A DNA stretch of 64,000 bases from Mucilaginibacter rigui (GCF_014773275.1 NZ_JACWMW010000001.1:186001-250000), one strand, 5' to 3'; shown: positions 53,664 to 61,863, counted from the stretch's first letter. Numbers and translations: made by a program. The notes: a model not told the origin generated them from the letters alone.

Positions 53664-54057
53664 GGATACCATTAAGGTATCAAAAGAGCAGGATGTGGTT
53701 TTTTTGAAAAACCGTGTTAAGGAAACTGCAGTAAAAATTAAGATGGGCCTGGTAAACCAAACCCGCTTACTAACAGCCTGCAGCGAACTTGTAAGGAACA
53801 TGATGCGTTATGCTGATGGGGGCATGTGCCTCATCGAGATAGTATCAAGCGGGCGCAATAACGGCGTACGTTTAACCTTTACCGATAAAGGCCCCGGTAT
53901 ACCTGATATAGTTGCGGCCATGCGCGATGGCTTTTCAACCGGCAAAAGTTTAGGCCTGGGTTTACCAGGCACCAAACGTTTAGTAAACGAATTTGATATT
54001 AAGAGTAAGGTAGGCGAAGGTACAGTGGTAACGATATTAAAATGGGCCAATGGTTGA
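53644..54057 (+). CDS. RsbT-type switch kinase
   Basis: The protein has 137 residues from the ATG at 53644. An upstream in-frame start at 53602 would add 14 unlike-family residues. It is a GHKL ATPase: N box ELVRNMMRYA (N52), G1 DKGPGIPD (81-88) and G2 KSLGLGLPGTKRL (101-113). RsbT phosphorylates the STAS proteins and is then released to activate a downstream partner. In Bacillus that partner is the RsbU phosphatase. No RsbU is present here. The next two genes carry related ATPase domains and are the obvious candidates. It overlaps rsbS by 20 nt and the next gene by 8 nt. Confidence 0.93.
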   Translation: MTLSLSKDTIKVSKEQDVVFLKNRVKETAVKIKMGLVNQTRLLTACSELVRNMMRYADGGMCLIEIVSSGRNNGVRLTFTDKGPGIPDIVAAMRDGFSTGKSLGLGLPGTKRLVNEFDIKSKVGEGTVVTILKWANG

Positions 54058-55060
54058 TGCAACGCATATCAGTTTTACGGCAGACGACCGTAGTTATTTC
54101 TCCCTGATAAAAAAAGAAATACATCGTATAGCAACAGAAGGAGGTATAAACCCTGCCCGCATCAACGAGCTTGACCTGATAGTGGCTGAAATGACCTCTA
54201 ACTTATTTAAATATAGTAACGATGGCGAACTGCTTATGGGGGTTTTTGCTAACGGGGGCTCGCCCTATGTAGAACTTATTAGTATTGATAACGGCCCGGG
54301 GATGGTAAATCCTGCCAGGATGATGCAGGACGGAATATCAACTTCAAATACCCTTGGGCACGGTTTAGGTAGTATGAAAAGGCTCTCGGATACGTTTGAA
54401 TTATATTCACAGATTGGCTGGGGCACTATTGTATTGAGCCGGGTTTACAGCGAACCGCCAAAAGTAATAACTAAACCGGATGTAATAATGCGGCCTATAG
54501 TAGTTTATAAGCCCGGCGAAAAAACCAGCGGCGATGGCTTTACCTTTAAAAAAAACGATACTTATTTAAAGCTGATGCTGGCAGACGGGCTTGGCCATGG
54601 GCCCGAAGCTAATAAAGCGGTTAATGAAGCCGCAAATGCTTTTAAGGTATTCCCTGATTTTAGCCCAACCGAAACTATCCGCTTTATACACGCCAATATT
54701 AAAAAAACCCGGGGCGCCGTAATAAATATAGTAGGTTATAATTATGAGCAAAAAGTATGGACCTCGGCGGGGGTAGGTAATATAGCAGCACGTTTTTTTG
54801 GCCATTCTAACTTTAAAAATCAGATGTCGTATAATGGTATTGTAGGGCATAATATCCCTAACACCATGAACGACCAACAATACCTTGCGGATGAGTATAA
54901 CTATTTGATGCTTTGCTCTGATGGGATTAAAACACGTATAGATACGGCCCGTTACCCTATGATAACCAAGTACGACCCCGCTATTCTGGCATCAGCTATT
55001 TATAAAGACCACGCCCGGCGTACTGATGATATGTCTGTGGTTATCGCAAAAATAAAATGA
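54050..55060 (+). CDS. RsbT-like ATPase fused to SpoIIE/RsbX-type PP2C phosphatase
   Basis: The protein has 336 residues. The N-terminal GHKL domain (1-130) has an N box VAEMTSNLFKYS, G1 DNGPGM (80-85) and G2 TLGHGLGSMKRL (101-112). The C-terminal half (~145-336) is a PP2C-like phosphatase with LMLADGLGHG (D179), MLCSDGIKTR (D291) and RRTDDMSVVIAKI (D326, D327), the metal-binding Asp residues. In the B. subtilis operon RsbX dephosphorylates RsbS and RsbR to reset the stressosome; this is the positional and catalytic counterpart, with an extra ATPase domain. It lies 1 nt before the histidine-kinase gene. Confidence 0.9.
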   Translation: MVDATHISFTADDRSYFSLIKKEIHRIATEGGINPARINELDLIVAEMTSNLFKYSNDGELLMGVFANGGSPYVELISIDNGPGMVNPARMMQDGISTSNTLGHGLGSMKRLSDTFELYSQIGWGTIVLSRVYSEPPKVITKPDVIMRPIVVYKPGEKTSGDGFTFKKNDTYLKLMLADGLGHGPEANKAVNEAANAFKVFPDFSPTETIRFIHANIKKTRGAVINIVGYNYEQKVWTSAGVGNIAARFFGHSNFKNQMSYNGIVGHNIPNTMNDQQYLADEYNYLMLCSDGIKTRIDTARYPMITKYDPAILASAIYKDHARRTDDMSVVIAKIK

Positions 55061-55061
55061 G

Positions 55062-56270
55062 ATGAAAGAAGTAGTTAATATGTCGTTAGAGAACGATATG
55101 GATCTTGTGCTGGCCCACAAAAAATCAATGAAGGTTGCTGAAAAACTTGGTTTAACAACAGCAACACAAACTACTTTTGCCACTGCTGTATCAGAAATAG
55201 CCAGAACAGTTATAGAATATACCGATAATGGAACCCTGACTATCGGGCTCGACCAGAACAAAACCCGTTATACTTTAGTAGCGCTGGTTGCTTTTGAAAG
55301 CGATGTGGCTTTTACTAAGGCCAACGAGGGTTTTTTTTATGCGCAAAAACTGGTTCCTGAGTTTGAACTAACGGCTAACCAGGGCCGCTATACAATTGAA
55401 ATGAAGATAGGGGTACCCCGCTCCCTAAAATTGGATCCTATAAAAATAAAACTTCTGCGCGATTTTTTTATACACCAGCCGCCCGTTAGCGCCTATGAAG
55501 AAATTAAACGCCGCAACACAAGCCTCTCTAAAATAGCAGAGGAAAAGGATGAAGAAATAAGGCAATCGAAACTAATTGACGAGAAAAAAACCGAATTTAT
55601 ATCAATAGCCAGCCACGAACTTAAAACACCAATGACAGTGTTAAAGGCTTATACACAAATAGCTAAAGCTACCAAAGAGCCGATATCTGAGCAACTAAAA
55701 AAGGTTTTGGGGAAAATAGATGTGCAGGCATCAAAGCTAAATTCGCTTGTGCAACAACTTTTAGATATATCTAAAATTGAAAATGGCAGTTTGCAGTATA
55801 ATATGGAAAACGTACAGCTGAACGGCTTTATAGCAGACCAACTGGCTGTAATGCAGCAAATTTTACCTAACCATATTTTGGAGTGTGTTTTAGACAGGGA
55901 TGTACAGATAGTAGCCGATGCTTTAAGAATGGAGCAAGTGTTTTCAAACTTATTGGGAAACGCTGCGAAGTACTCGCTGCCGAATACTAAAATTGAAGTT
56001 AATACAACCATTGAAACAGACGGCCGTGTTACTATTTCTATAAAAGATTATGGAAAAGGCATGTCGGCCCAAACCATGCAGCTAATATTTGAAAAATTTT
56101 ACCGTGCTAAGGATGTGATAGCCACACATTCGGGGCTGGGCATGGGGTTATACGTTACCTCAAAAATAATTAACGATCATGGAGGTAAAATATGGGCCGA
56201 AAGTGAGGAGAACAAATGGACAATGTTCCATTTCAGCCTGCCGGTACTTAACGCGGAATTACTTATTTAA
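55062..56270 (+). CDS. Sensor histidine kinase with degenerate RsbT-like N-domain
   Basis: The protein has 402 residues and no membrane segments. Residues 1-120 resemble an RsbT-type GHKL domain: the N-box-like SEIARTVIEYTDNG is visible, but clear G1 and G2 ATP-lid motifs are missing. A coiled linker (~145-175) leads to HisKA with H185 in ASHELKTPMT. HATPase_c follows with N box NLLGNAAKYS, G1 DYGKGM and G2 GLGMGLY. It is a soluble histidine kinase in the stressosome operon, most simply controlled by RsbT, RsbR or RsbS. No response regulator gene lies nearby, so its phosphotransfer target is unknown. Confidence 0.93.
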   Translation: MKEVVNMSLENDMDLVLAHKKSMKVAEKLGLTTATQTTFATAVSEIARTVIEYTDNGTLTIGLDQNKTRYTLVALVAFESDVAFTKANEGFFYAQKLVPEFELTANQGRYTIEMKIGVPRSLKLDPIKIKLLRDFFIHQPPVSAYEEIKRRNTSLSKIAEEKDEEIRQSKLIDEKKTEFISIASHELKTPMTVLKAYTQIAKATKEPISEQLKKVLGKIDVQASKLNSLVQQLLDISKIENGSLQYNMENVQLNGFIADQLAVMQQILPNHILECVLDRDVQIVADALRMEQVFSNLLGNAAKYSLPNTKIEVNTTIETDGRVTISIKDYGKGMSAQTMQLIFEKFYRAKDVIATHSGLGMGLYVTSKIINDHGGKIWAESEENKWTMFHFSLPVLNAELLI

Positions 56271-56359
56271 GCATAGCATAACAAGCCTGTATTTTATCAT
56301 TAACAGAGATGATTTCTATATAAATAGAATAAAAGTGAGGGTAACTTACAATACAGTAG

Positions 56360-56884
56360 TTATTCCTCAGTAACCACCGCTTCAGCTGTCTTTTCATCAC
56401 CCTTCTTCAAAAAGGCATCCAGCAGGATAAGGCCAAAACCTATCATAATAGAAACATCGGCGGCGTTAAAAATACCCGTTTGCAAACTGCCGAACTTGAT
56501 GTGCAAAAAATCGGTAACGGAGCCATGTACAATCCTGTCGTACAGGTTGCCCAGGCCTCCGCCAATACAAAAAATAATACCTACTGACATTAAGCTGCCC
56601 AGGTTCTTTTTTATCAGCACATAAACCAGGCCGCCAAACAGGGCCAGTACCGGTAGCAATGTAAGCAGTATAAATCTGAACGGTTGTACCAATTCGGCGC
56701 CAAGGCTTAAAAAAGCACCGGTATTTTCTACATGTAGCAGGGTAACATGGTCGTTAAAAAAACGATACTGATCGTAATAGTTGATGTGTGCGCGCATCAT
56801 TGATTTGGTAACCTGGTCGCACCCCAGGTTTAAACAAAGTATAAGTACCAGGACTATGATGCGGGTTGTGCCTTTTAATTTCAT
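56360..56884 (-). CDS. lspA: Lipoprotein signal peptidase (signal peptidase II)
   Basis: The protein has 174 residues and four membrane helices. Conserved LspA blocks are NLGCDQVTKSMM, HVENTGAFLSLG, GGGLGNLYDRIVHGSVTDFLHI and FNAADVSIMIG. The catalytic Asp pair are in GNLYDR and NAADVS. It removes the signal peptide from diacylglyceryl-modified prolipoproteins at the inner membrane, so it serves the lipoproteins in this window. It converges with the stressosome operon, about 90 nt between stops, without a clear terminator. Confidence 0.96.
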   Translation of the reverse strand: MKLKGTTRIIVLVLILCLNLGCDQVTKSMMRAHINYYDQYRFFNDHVTLLHVENTGAFLSLGAELVQPFRFILLTLLPVLALFGGLVYVLIKKNLGSLMSVGIIFCIGGGLGNLYDRIVHGSVTDFLHIKFGSLQTGIFNAADVSIMIGFGLILLDAFLKKGDEKTAEAVVTEE

Positions 56885-57018
56885 TAGGGCTAAAGTATAA
56901 AGAGATTTTGAAAATAGCGATGTAATCGCGAAACCATTTTAATCGCTTGTTGCATACGGGCATAAGGTTCAAAGGCGCAATACTTCACGTCTACCACCAT
57001 GCTAACCTTACTGCCGCG

Positions 57019-57058
57019 TATAAAAAAAGCCTTTCAAGTAAAACTCGAAAGGCTTTTT
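57019..57058 (-). terminator. Terminator of carA
   Basis: AAAAAGCCTTTC (57024-57035) and GAAAGGCTTTTT (57047-57058) form a 12-bp perfect stem that continues into a T tract on the minus strand. Confidence 0.85.
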
Positions 57059-57060
57059 AT

Positions 57061-57098
57061 CATCTGCACATCTGCATATTCACGCATCTGCACATCGA
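57061..57098. repeat. CATCTGCACATCTGCATATTC word repeat
   Basis: Words CATCTGCACATCTGCATA, TTCACGCATCTGCACATCG lie just after the carA stop. A 16-nt core, GCACATCTGCATATTC, is identical to part of the repeat at 47648-47700. Confidence 0.65.
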
Positions 57099-57100
57099 AA

Positions 57101-58204
57101 TTATTTTTTCATCATACTTATAAAATCATCAAACAGGTAGCGGCTGTCATGCGGGCCTGGCGACGATTCGGGGTGGTACTGTACCGAAAACGCGTTTTTA
57201 TTTTTTACACGGATACCTTCTATCGACTGGTCGTTCAGGTTTACGTGGGTAATTTCTACTTTGTCGGATGCCTTTACAGCCTCGGGTACTACACCAAAAC
57301 CGTGGTTTTGTGAAGTAACCTCGCAATGGTTAATAATTACGTTTTTAACCGGGTGGTTTAAACCGCGGTGGCCGTTAAACATTTTTTTGGTTGGGATATC
57401 ATTAGCTAAAGCCAATAACTGGTGGCCAAGGCAAATACCAAACATGGGTTTATCGGTAGCTAAAATCTTTTTAACGGTATCAATGGCGTATGGCATAGCC
57501 GATGGATCGCCGGGGCCGTTTGATATAAAGTAACCCGATGGTGCAAAATCCTTCTCCATTTCTTCGAAAGTGGTTTTTGCGGGGTAAACTTTGGCGTACA
57601 CATCGCGGTCGTCAAAGTTGCGCAGGATGTTCTTTTTAACGCCAAGGTCAAGCACGGCTACACGGTAGGCAGCGTTCTCGTCGCCAAAAGTGTAGCTTTC
57701 TTTTGTTGATACCTGTGATGAAAGCTCCAGCCCGTCCATATCAGGCGCTTCGGCCAGTTTGGCTTTCAGCTCGTCAAGGTCCAGAATCTCTGAAGAGATA
57801 ATAGCGTTCATGGCGCCTTTATCGCGGATGTGTCGAACGATCTGGCGGGTATCTACATCAGAGATGCCAACTATGTTCTGCTCCTGGAAATAATCCTGTA
57901 TAGATTCGGTTGCCTGTTTGCGGCTGTAGGCAATGTTATAGTTTTTGCAAACCAGGCCGGCTATCTGGATATTACCCGATTCAACCTCATCAGTATTGAT
58001 GCCGTAGTTACCAATGTGCGCATTGGTGGCTACCATGATCTGCCCGAAGTAAGATGGGTCGGTAAAAATTTCCTGGTAGCCGGTCATGCCGGTATTAAAG
58101 CAAATTTCGCCTGTGGTAGTACCTATTTTACCGGCAGCTTTACCGTAAAAAACGGTACCGTCGGCTAATAATAAAACAGCAGGTAATTTGGTGAAATGAT
58201 TCAT
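57101..58204 (-). CDS. carA: Carbamoyl-phosphate synthase small subunit
   Basis: The protein has 367 residues. The N-terminal CarA-specific domain (LLLADGTVFYGKAAG...CFNTGMTGYQEIFTDPSYFGQIMV) is followed by a class I glutamine amidotransferase. The nucleophile Cys is in MFGICLGHQLLALA, and the catalytic His and Glu are in VQYHPESSPGPHDS. It supplies ammonia from glutamine to the large subunit (CarB), which is not in this window. The product feeds pyrimidine and arginine synthesis. Confidence 0.97.
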   Translation of the reverse strand: MNHFTKLPAVLLLADGTVFYGKAAGKIGTTTGEICFNTGMTGYQEIFTDPSYFGQIMVATNAHIGNYGINTDEVESGNIQIAGLVCKNYNIAYSRKQATESIQDYFQEQNIVGISDVDTRQIVRHIRDKGAMNAIISSEILDLDELKAKLAEAPDMDGLELSSQVSTKESYTFGDENAAYRVAVLDLGVKKNILRNFDDRDVYAKVYPAKTTFEEMEKDFAPSGYFISNGPGDPSAMPYAIDTVKKILATDKPMFGICLGHQLLALANDIPTKKMFNGHRGLNHPVKNVIINHCEVTSQNHGFGVVPEAVKASDKVEITHVNLNDQSIEGIRVKNKNAFSVQYHPESSPGPHDSRYLFDDFISMMKK

Positions 58205-58320
58205 TTAGCAAAAAAATTGAAAGGGTTAAATATTCGGATTTTCTGGCTCGAAGCTCCGTGAAAAGAAAGCGTATGGCTGAAGTAAGATACCTCTTTATTC
58301 ACGCCGCAAAAATAGAAAAA

Positions 58321-58459
58321 TATTTACGATTTTAGATGTACGATTTCAGATTTATTGAAATATATGGCGGTATGAGATTTTTTATGAAACAAGGCTGCTT
58401 TGCGGCGGGTTATCTGCCAAATCCCAAATCGTAATTCTAAAATCGTAATTCTAAAATCA
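58321..58459. repeat. Inverted pair of TACGATTTTAGA words upstream of panB
   Basis: At 58321-58354 the words TTTACGATTTTAGATG and TACGATTTCAGATTTA occur. At 58417-58459 the complementary words AAATCGTAATTCTAAAATCG and TAATTCTAAAATC occur. They face each other across about 60 nt in the gap between carA and panB, which otherwise holds only the panB promoter. Confidence 0.55.
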
Positions 58460-58464
58460 AAACC

Positions 58465-58472
58465 TACCTTTG
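58465..58472 (+). promoter_or_regulatory. -7 element TACCTTTG of panB
   Basis: It is a perfect TAnnTTTG, 24 nt before the ATG at 58497, directly next to the word repeat. Confidence 0.65.
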
Positions 58473-58496
58473 CACTACAAAAACTAAATAGATACC

Positions 58497-59312
58497 ATGT
58501 CGGTAAACAGGGAAGTTAAACGCATTACCACGCATATATTGCAGGAAATGAAGAACCGTGGCGAAAAGATAGCCATGCTTACAGCTTACGATTATTCGAT
58601 GGCCGCCATTGTAGATAACGCAGGTATGGATATCATTCTGGTGGGCGATTCGGCCAGTAATGTTATGGCCGGGCACGAAACCACGCTGCCTATCACCTTA
58701 GACCAGATGATCTACCACGCATCATCAGTAGTACGCGCGGCAAAGCGGGCACTGGTAATTGTAGATCTTCCCTTTGGCTCATACCAGGGTAACTCTAAAG
58801 AAGCGCTGGCATCAGCCATCCGTATTATGAAGGAGGCCGGTGCGCATGGGGTTAAAATGGAGGGCGGCGTAGAAATTGCAGAATCTGTGAGCAGGATACT
58901 AACCGCAGGCATCCCGGTAATGGGCCACCTGGGTTTAACCCCGCAATCCATCTATAAATTTGGTACCTATACCGTACGTGCCAAAGAAGAAGCCGAAGCT
59001 GCTAAACTTAAAGAGGATGCCCTGAAGTTACAGGAACTTGGTTGTTTTGGGATAGTGCTTGAAAAGATCCCGGCCAAATTAGCTGCCGAAGTAAGTAGAT
59101 CAATCAGCATACCAACCATTGGTATTGGCGCAGGCCAGCATTGCGACGGGCAGGTGTTGGTGATACATGATATGCTGGGTATAAATAAAGGGTTTAAACC
59201 CCGCTTTTTACGCCAGTACGCCAATTTGTTTGATGTGATGAACGATGCCATCAGCAACTACGTTGGCGACGTAAAAGCAAAAAGCTTCCCTAACGAGAAG
59301 GAAGAATATTAG
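58497..59312 (+). CDS. panB: 3-methyl-2-oxobutanoate hydroxymethyltransferase
   Basis: At 271 residues it is full length. [74 protein letters not shown] and [21 protein letters not shown] are the PanB barrel signatures, including the Mg2+-binding Asp and the catalytic Glu. It transfers a hydroxymethyl group from methylene-tetrahydrofolate to 2-oxoisovalerate, the first step to pantothenate. Other pan genes are not in the window. It has its own promoter. Confidence 0.97.
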   Translation: MSVNREVKRITTHILQEMKNRGEKIAMLTAYDYSMAAIVDNAGMDIILVGDSASNVMAGHETTLPITLDQMIYHASSVVRAAKRALVIVDLPFGSYQGNSKEALASAIRIMKEAGAHGVKMEGGVEIAESVSRILTAGIPVMGHLGLTPQSIYKFGTYTVRAKEEAEAAKLKEDALKLQELGCFGIVLEKIPAKLAAEVSRSISIPTIGIGAGQHCDGQVLVIHDMLGINKGFKPRFLRQYANLFDVMNDAISNYVGDVKAKSFPNEKEEY

Positions 59313-59395
59313 AAGATGTGCACATGTGCGAATATGCAGATGTGCAAATGAAAAAACACTTTCGGGCTTCCGGACTGCGGACTTCCGACTTAACA
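59311..59395. repeat. Word repeats between panB and the RluA-type gene
   Basis: The first part holds the 27-nt sequence at 59324-59350 (starting ATGTGCGAATATGCAGATGT), the exact reverse complement of 47669-47695. The second part (59364-59395, CTTCCGGACTGCGGACTTCC) resembles the words at 9635-9668. Confidence 0.75.
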
Positions 59396-59396
59396 T

Positions 59397-60119
59397 ATGG
59401 CACGACCAGAATTTAACTATATAAGTAAGGATATTACCGATGCTGATATACTGTATGAGGATAACCACCTGATAGCGGTAAACAAGCGCGCGGGCGATAT
59501 TGTGCAGGTTGATGATACGGGTGACGAATCGTTGGACGAGAAGGTTAAAAGGTATATAGCCCAAAAATACAACAAGCCAAATGGCGCATTCCTGGGTGTT
59601 GTTCACCGTTTAGACAGGCCCGTGAGCGGGGTTATCCTGTTCGCTAAAACCAGCAAGGCTTTAGAGCGTATTAACAAAATGTTTAAAGGGCGCGAAATGC
59701 ATAAAACCTATTATGCCATTGTACGCAAACGCCCATACCCCGAGGCTGGTAACCTGGTGCATTACCTGGTCAAAAACCCGCAGAAAAACGTAACCAAAGC
59801 CCATGATAAAGAAGTGGCCGGCAGCCAGCGGTCTGAACTGAATTACAAACTGGTAGGGGAGCGGGATGGCTACTATGTAATAGAAGTAGACCCGATAACC
59901 GGCCGCCCGCACCAGATAAGGGTGCAGCTATCAACGTTAGGGTGCCCCATTGTTGGCGATAATAAATATGGTTACCCGCGCGGCAGCCTGCGTAAAAGTA
60001 TTTGCCTGCATGCCCGCCGCCTGCAATTTATCCACCCGGTAAAAAACGAACCCATACTGATTGTGGCTCCACTGCCTAAAGATGGTTTTTGGGAAAAGTT
60101 TGAAGGGTTGATAGCGTAA
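59397..60119 (+). CDS. RluA-family RNA pseudouridine synthase
   Basis: The protein has 240 residues. ILYEDNHLIAVNKRAGDIVQ opens the catalytic domain. GVVHRLDRPVSGVILFAKTSKALERI holds the catalytic Asp (HRLDR). YYAIV, ITGRPHQIRVQLSTLGCPIVGDNKYG and ICLHARRLQF follow. There is no N-terminal S4 domain. It isomerises uridine in rRNA or tRNA; which site cannot be told. The start directly follows a word repeat and has no visible consensus promoter, so it may be read from the panB promoter. Confidence 0.92.
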   Translation: MARPEFNYISKDITDADILYEDNHLIAVNKRAGDIVQVDDTGDESLDEKVKRYIAQKYNKPNGAFLGVVHRLDRPVSGVILFAKTSKALERINKMFKGREMHKTYYAIVRKRPYPEAGNLVHYLVKNPQKNVTKAHDKEVAGSQRSELNYKLVGERDGYYVIEVDPITGRPHQIRVQLSTLGCPIVGDNKYGYPRGSLRKSICLHARRLQFIHPVKNEPILIVAPLPKDGFWEKFEGLIA

Positions 60120-60202
60120 TTTATCTGCAAGCTATTTTTCTTGAACAACATTATTTAAATAGTTTTCGTTACTTTTAACTATGTACAATTAAGTTTAACA
60201 GT

Positions 60203-60433
60203 ATGAGTTTACAATTTATTTCCGACAGTACAGGAGAAACAACGGGTGTGTTTATTCCGATTGAAGAATGGAATGAACTGAAAGGTAAATTTAAGGGTAT
60301 TGAACAGGCCGAAATAGCTGTGCCTGGTTGGCATGTTGATGTTTTAAACAAGCGCTTGGCTGATTATAAAAATGACCCGACACACGTGATGGATTTTGAT
60401 GCCGCTATGGATGAAATTGAAAAAGGGCTGTAA
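60203..60433 (+). CDS. Small antitoxin-like protein paired with a RelE/ParE toxin
   Basis: The protein has 76 residues: MSLQFISDSTGETTGVFIPIEEWNELKGKFKGIE, then VLNKRLADYKNDPTHVMDFDAAMDEIEKGL. The N-terminal strand-helix (FIPIEEWNELK) is like Phd/YefM-type or addiction-module antitoxins, and the C-terminal acidic helix (FDAAMDEIEKGL) is the usual toxin-binding tail. Its stop overlaps the toxin's start (TAATG), so the pair is translationally coupled. The function is by context and pattern, not by a known family name. Confidence 0.8.
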   Translation: MSLQFISDSTGETTGVFIPIEEWNELKGKFKGIEQAEIAVPGWHVDVLNKRLADYKNDPTHVMDFDAAMDEIEKGL

Positions 60434-60747
60434 TGTACAGGTTGGTTTTATTGCCTGTTGCTAAAGAGGATATTAAAGACGCCGCCTCCTGGTATGAATC
60501 TAAAAAAGAGAAACTGGGAAAAAGATTTACACTACATGTGCGCCAAATAACAGCTATAGTAAAAGAAAACCCTTATTTATATGCTATAAGATATAATGAA
60601 GTAAGAACAGCAGTATTAGATATGTTTCCCTTTATGATACATTATATAATTGATGAGCCGGGCAAAAAGGTAGTAATCATAGCTGTTTTACATACCAGTA
60701 GAACCCCGGATATATGGACCGGAAACCGAAATAGTGGAGAATTGTAA
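60433..60747 (+). CDS. RelE/ParE-superfamily toxin
   Basis: The protein has 104 residues. The ParE-like fold shows in YRLVLLPVAKEDIKDAASWYESKKEKLGKRFTLHVRQITAIVKENPYLYAIRYNEVRTAVLDMFPFMIHYIIDEPGKKVVIIAVLHTSRTP. The AxxDIxxAxxWYE start, RYNEVR and FPFMIHYIID strands, and ending VLHTSRTPDIW are typical of ParE-type toxins. Depending on subgroup these poison gyrase or cleave mRNA on ribosomes. It is translated directly after the antitoxin. It is tail to tail, 2 nt from the reductase gene. Confidence 0.88.
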   Translation: MYRLVLLPVAKEDIKDAASWYESKKEKLGKRFTLHVRQITAIVKENPYLYAIRYNEVRTAVLDMFPFMIHYIIDEPGKKVVIIAVLHTSRTPDIWTGNRNSGEL

Positions 60748-60749
60748 AT

Positions 60750-61730
60750 TTACAAACCCTTCAAAACCTCCCAAGCCTTCTCATCCACCAAAATCCCTTC
60801 CTTTAAACTTTGCTCGCGCGTGCGCAACATGTTTTCGCCCGGGAAAAGGATCTCGTTACCATCTTCGTTACTTTTGGTATAGCTGATGATCTCCTCTATG
60901 AGCGAAGCGTTTTTACCATTATCGGTTTTAATAGCTATGAACACCTGCGATACCCCGGTTTCCTTACGGCCCGATTGGGTGATGACAGCGGTAGAATCGC
61001 CTCCGCTTAAAACAGTAGCCAGCAGATCTAAAACCAGCGACAGGCCCGAGCCTTTCCAAAACCCGATAGGCAGGGCGCGTTTGCTGTCCATTATTGCGGT
61101 AGTATCAGTTGTTAAATTACCCGCACTATCATAGCCGCCCGGTACAGGTAACTGCTTGCCCTGCGCCTGGTATTGCCAAAGCTTACCGAACGAAAACTGG
61201 CTGATGGCCATATCCAGTACAATATGCCCCTGTTTTTGGGGTATTGCAATAATAAGCGGGTTGTTACCCAGCCGTGGCTCGGTACCGCCCCATGGCGGCA
61301 GGTTGGCAATGGTATTGGTAAAACATAAACCTATATAACCGGCCTCGGCAGCTTGCAGACCGTAAGTGCCGCCGCGCATCCAATGGTTGGTATTTTTGAT
61401 AGCCACGCAGCCTATACCATTATCTTTGGCAAGGGTAATGGCTCTGCCCATACAAAACCGGGCGTTTAGCATACCCGGGCCAATATTGCCATCCCATTGC
61501 TCAATGGCGCCAAAAGCGCTTACCGGGGTGGGTACGGCGTCCATATTTATGAGGCGCTCTTTTATGTACTCAACAAAAACCGGGAAACGGTTTAGGCCAT
61601 GGCTGTATACGCCGTCGCGGCTGTTATCGGCAAAGATGGCGGCACAGGCTTCGGCAATGGTATCTTTAACATTAAGGCTAATCAATACCCGTTTAAATTC
61701 GGCTTTTAATTGTTGGTAAGGTATCCGCAT
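60750..61730 (-). CDS. Ldh-family NAD(P)H-dependent oxidoreductase (2,3-diketogulonate reductase-like)
   Basis: The protein has 326 residues from the ATG at 61728-61730. MRIPYQQLKAEFKRVLI, FADNSRDGVYSHGLNRFPVFVEYI, GNIGPGMLNARFCMGRAI, NTNHWMRGGTYGLQAAEAG and TNTIANLPPWGGTEPRLGNNP are hallmarks of the malate/L-lactate/YiaK-type dehydrogenases. The conserved catalytic His is in the SHG segment. An in-frame ATG at 61763 would add 11 residues but lies upstream of the promoter at 61735-61742. The likely substrate is a 2-oxo acid or diketogulonate; undecided. Confidence 0.9.
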   Translation of the reverse strand: MRIPYQQLKAEFKRVLISLNVKDTIAEACAAIFADNSRDGVYSHGLNRFPVFVEYIKERLINMDAVPTPVSAFGAIEQWDGNIGPGMLNARFCMGRAITLAKDNGIGCVAIKNTNHWMRGGTYGLQAAEAGYIGLCFTNTIANLPPWGGTEPRLGNNPLIIAIPQKQGHIVLDMAISQFSFGKLWQYQAQGKQLPVPGGYDSAGNLTTDTTAIMDSKRALPIGFWKGSGLSLVLDLLATVLSGGDSTAVITQSGRKETGVSQVFIAIKTDNGKNASLIEEIISYTKSNEDGNEILFPGENMLRTREQSLKEGILVDEKAWEVLKGL

Positions 61731-61734
61731 AACG

Positions 61735-61742
61735 CAAATATA
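61735..61742 (-). promoter_or_regulatory. -7 element TATATTTG abutting the reductase start
   Basis: It is a perfect TAnnTTTG on the minus strand. Only CGTT separates it from the ATG at 61730, so the mRNA is probably leaderless and the longer start is excluded. Confidence 0.55.
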
Positions 61743-61824
61743 ACAGCTTATGTATTGTAGCATAATGTTACATGGTTATATTGGCTTGTAATATTTAGCG
61801 GGATAAATAGTTATTATAAAGCAG

Positions 61825-61855
61825 TTTTTGAAATTGCGTAAGTAAACTATCTTTG
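61825..61855 (+). promoter_or_regulatory. Promoter TTTTTG-N17-TATCTTTG of the lipoprotein gene
   Basis: TTTTTG (61825-61830) and TATCTTTG (61848-61855), 17 nt apart, match both promoter elements. The ATG follows after 8 nt. Confidence 0.65.
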
Positions 61856-61863
61856 CAGCTTAA

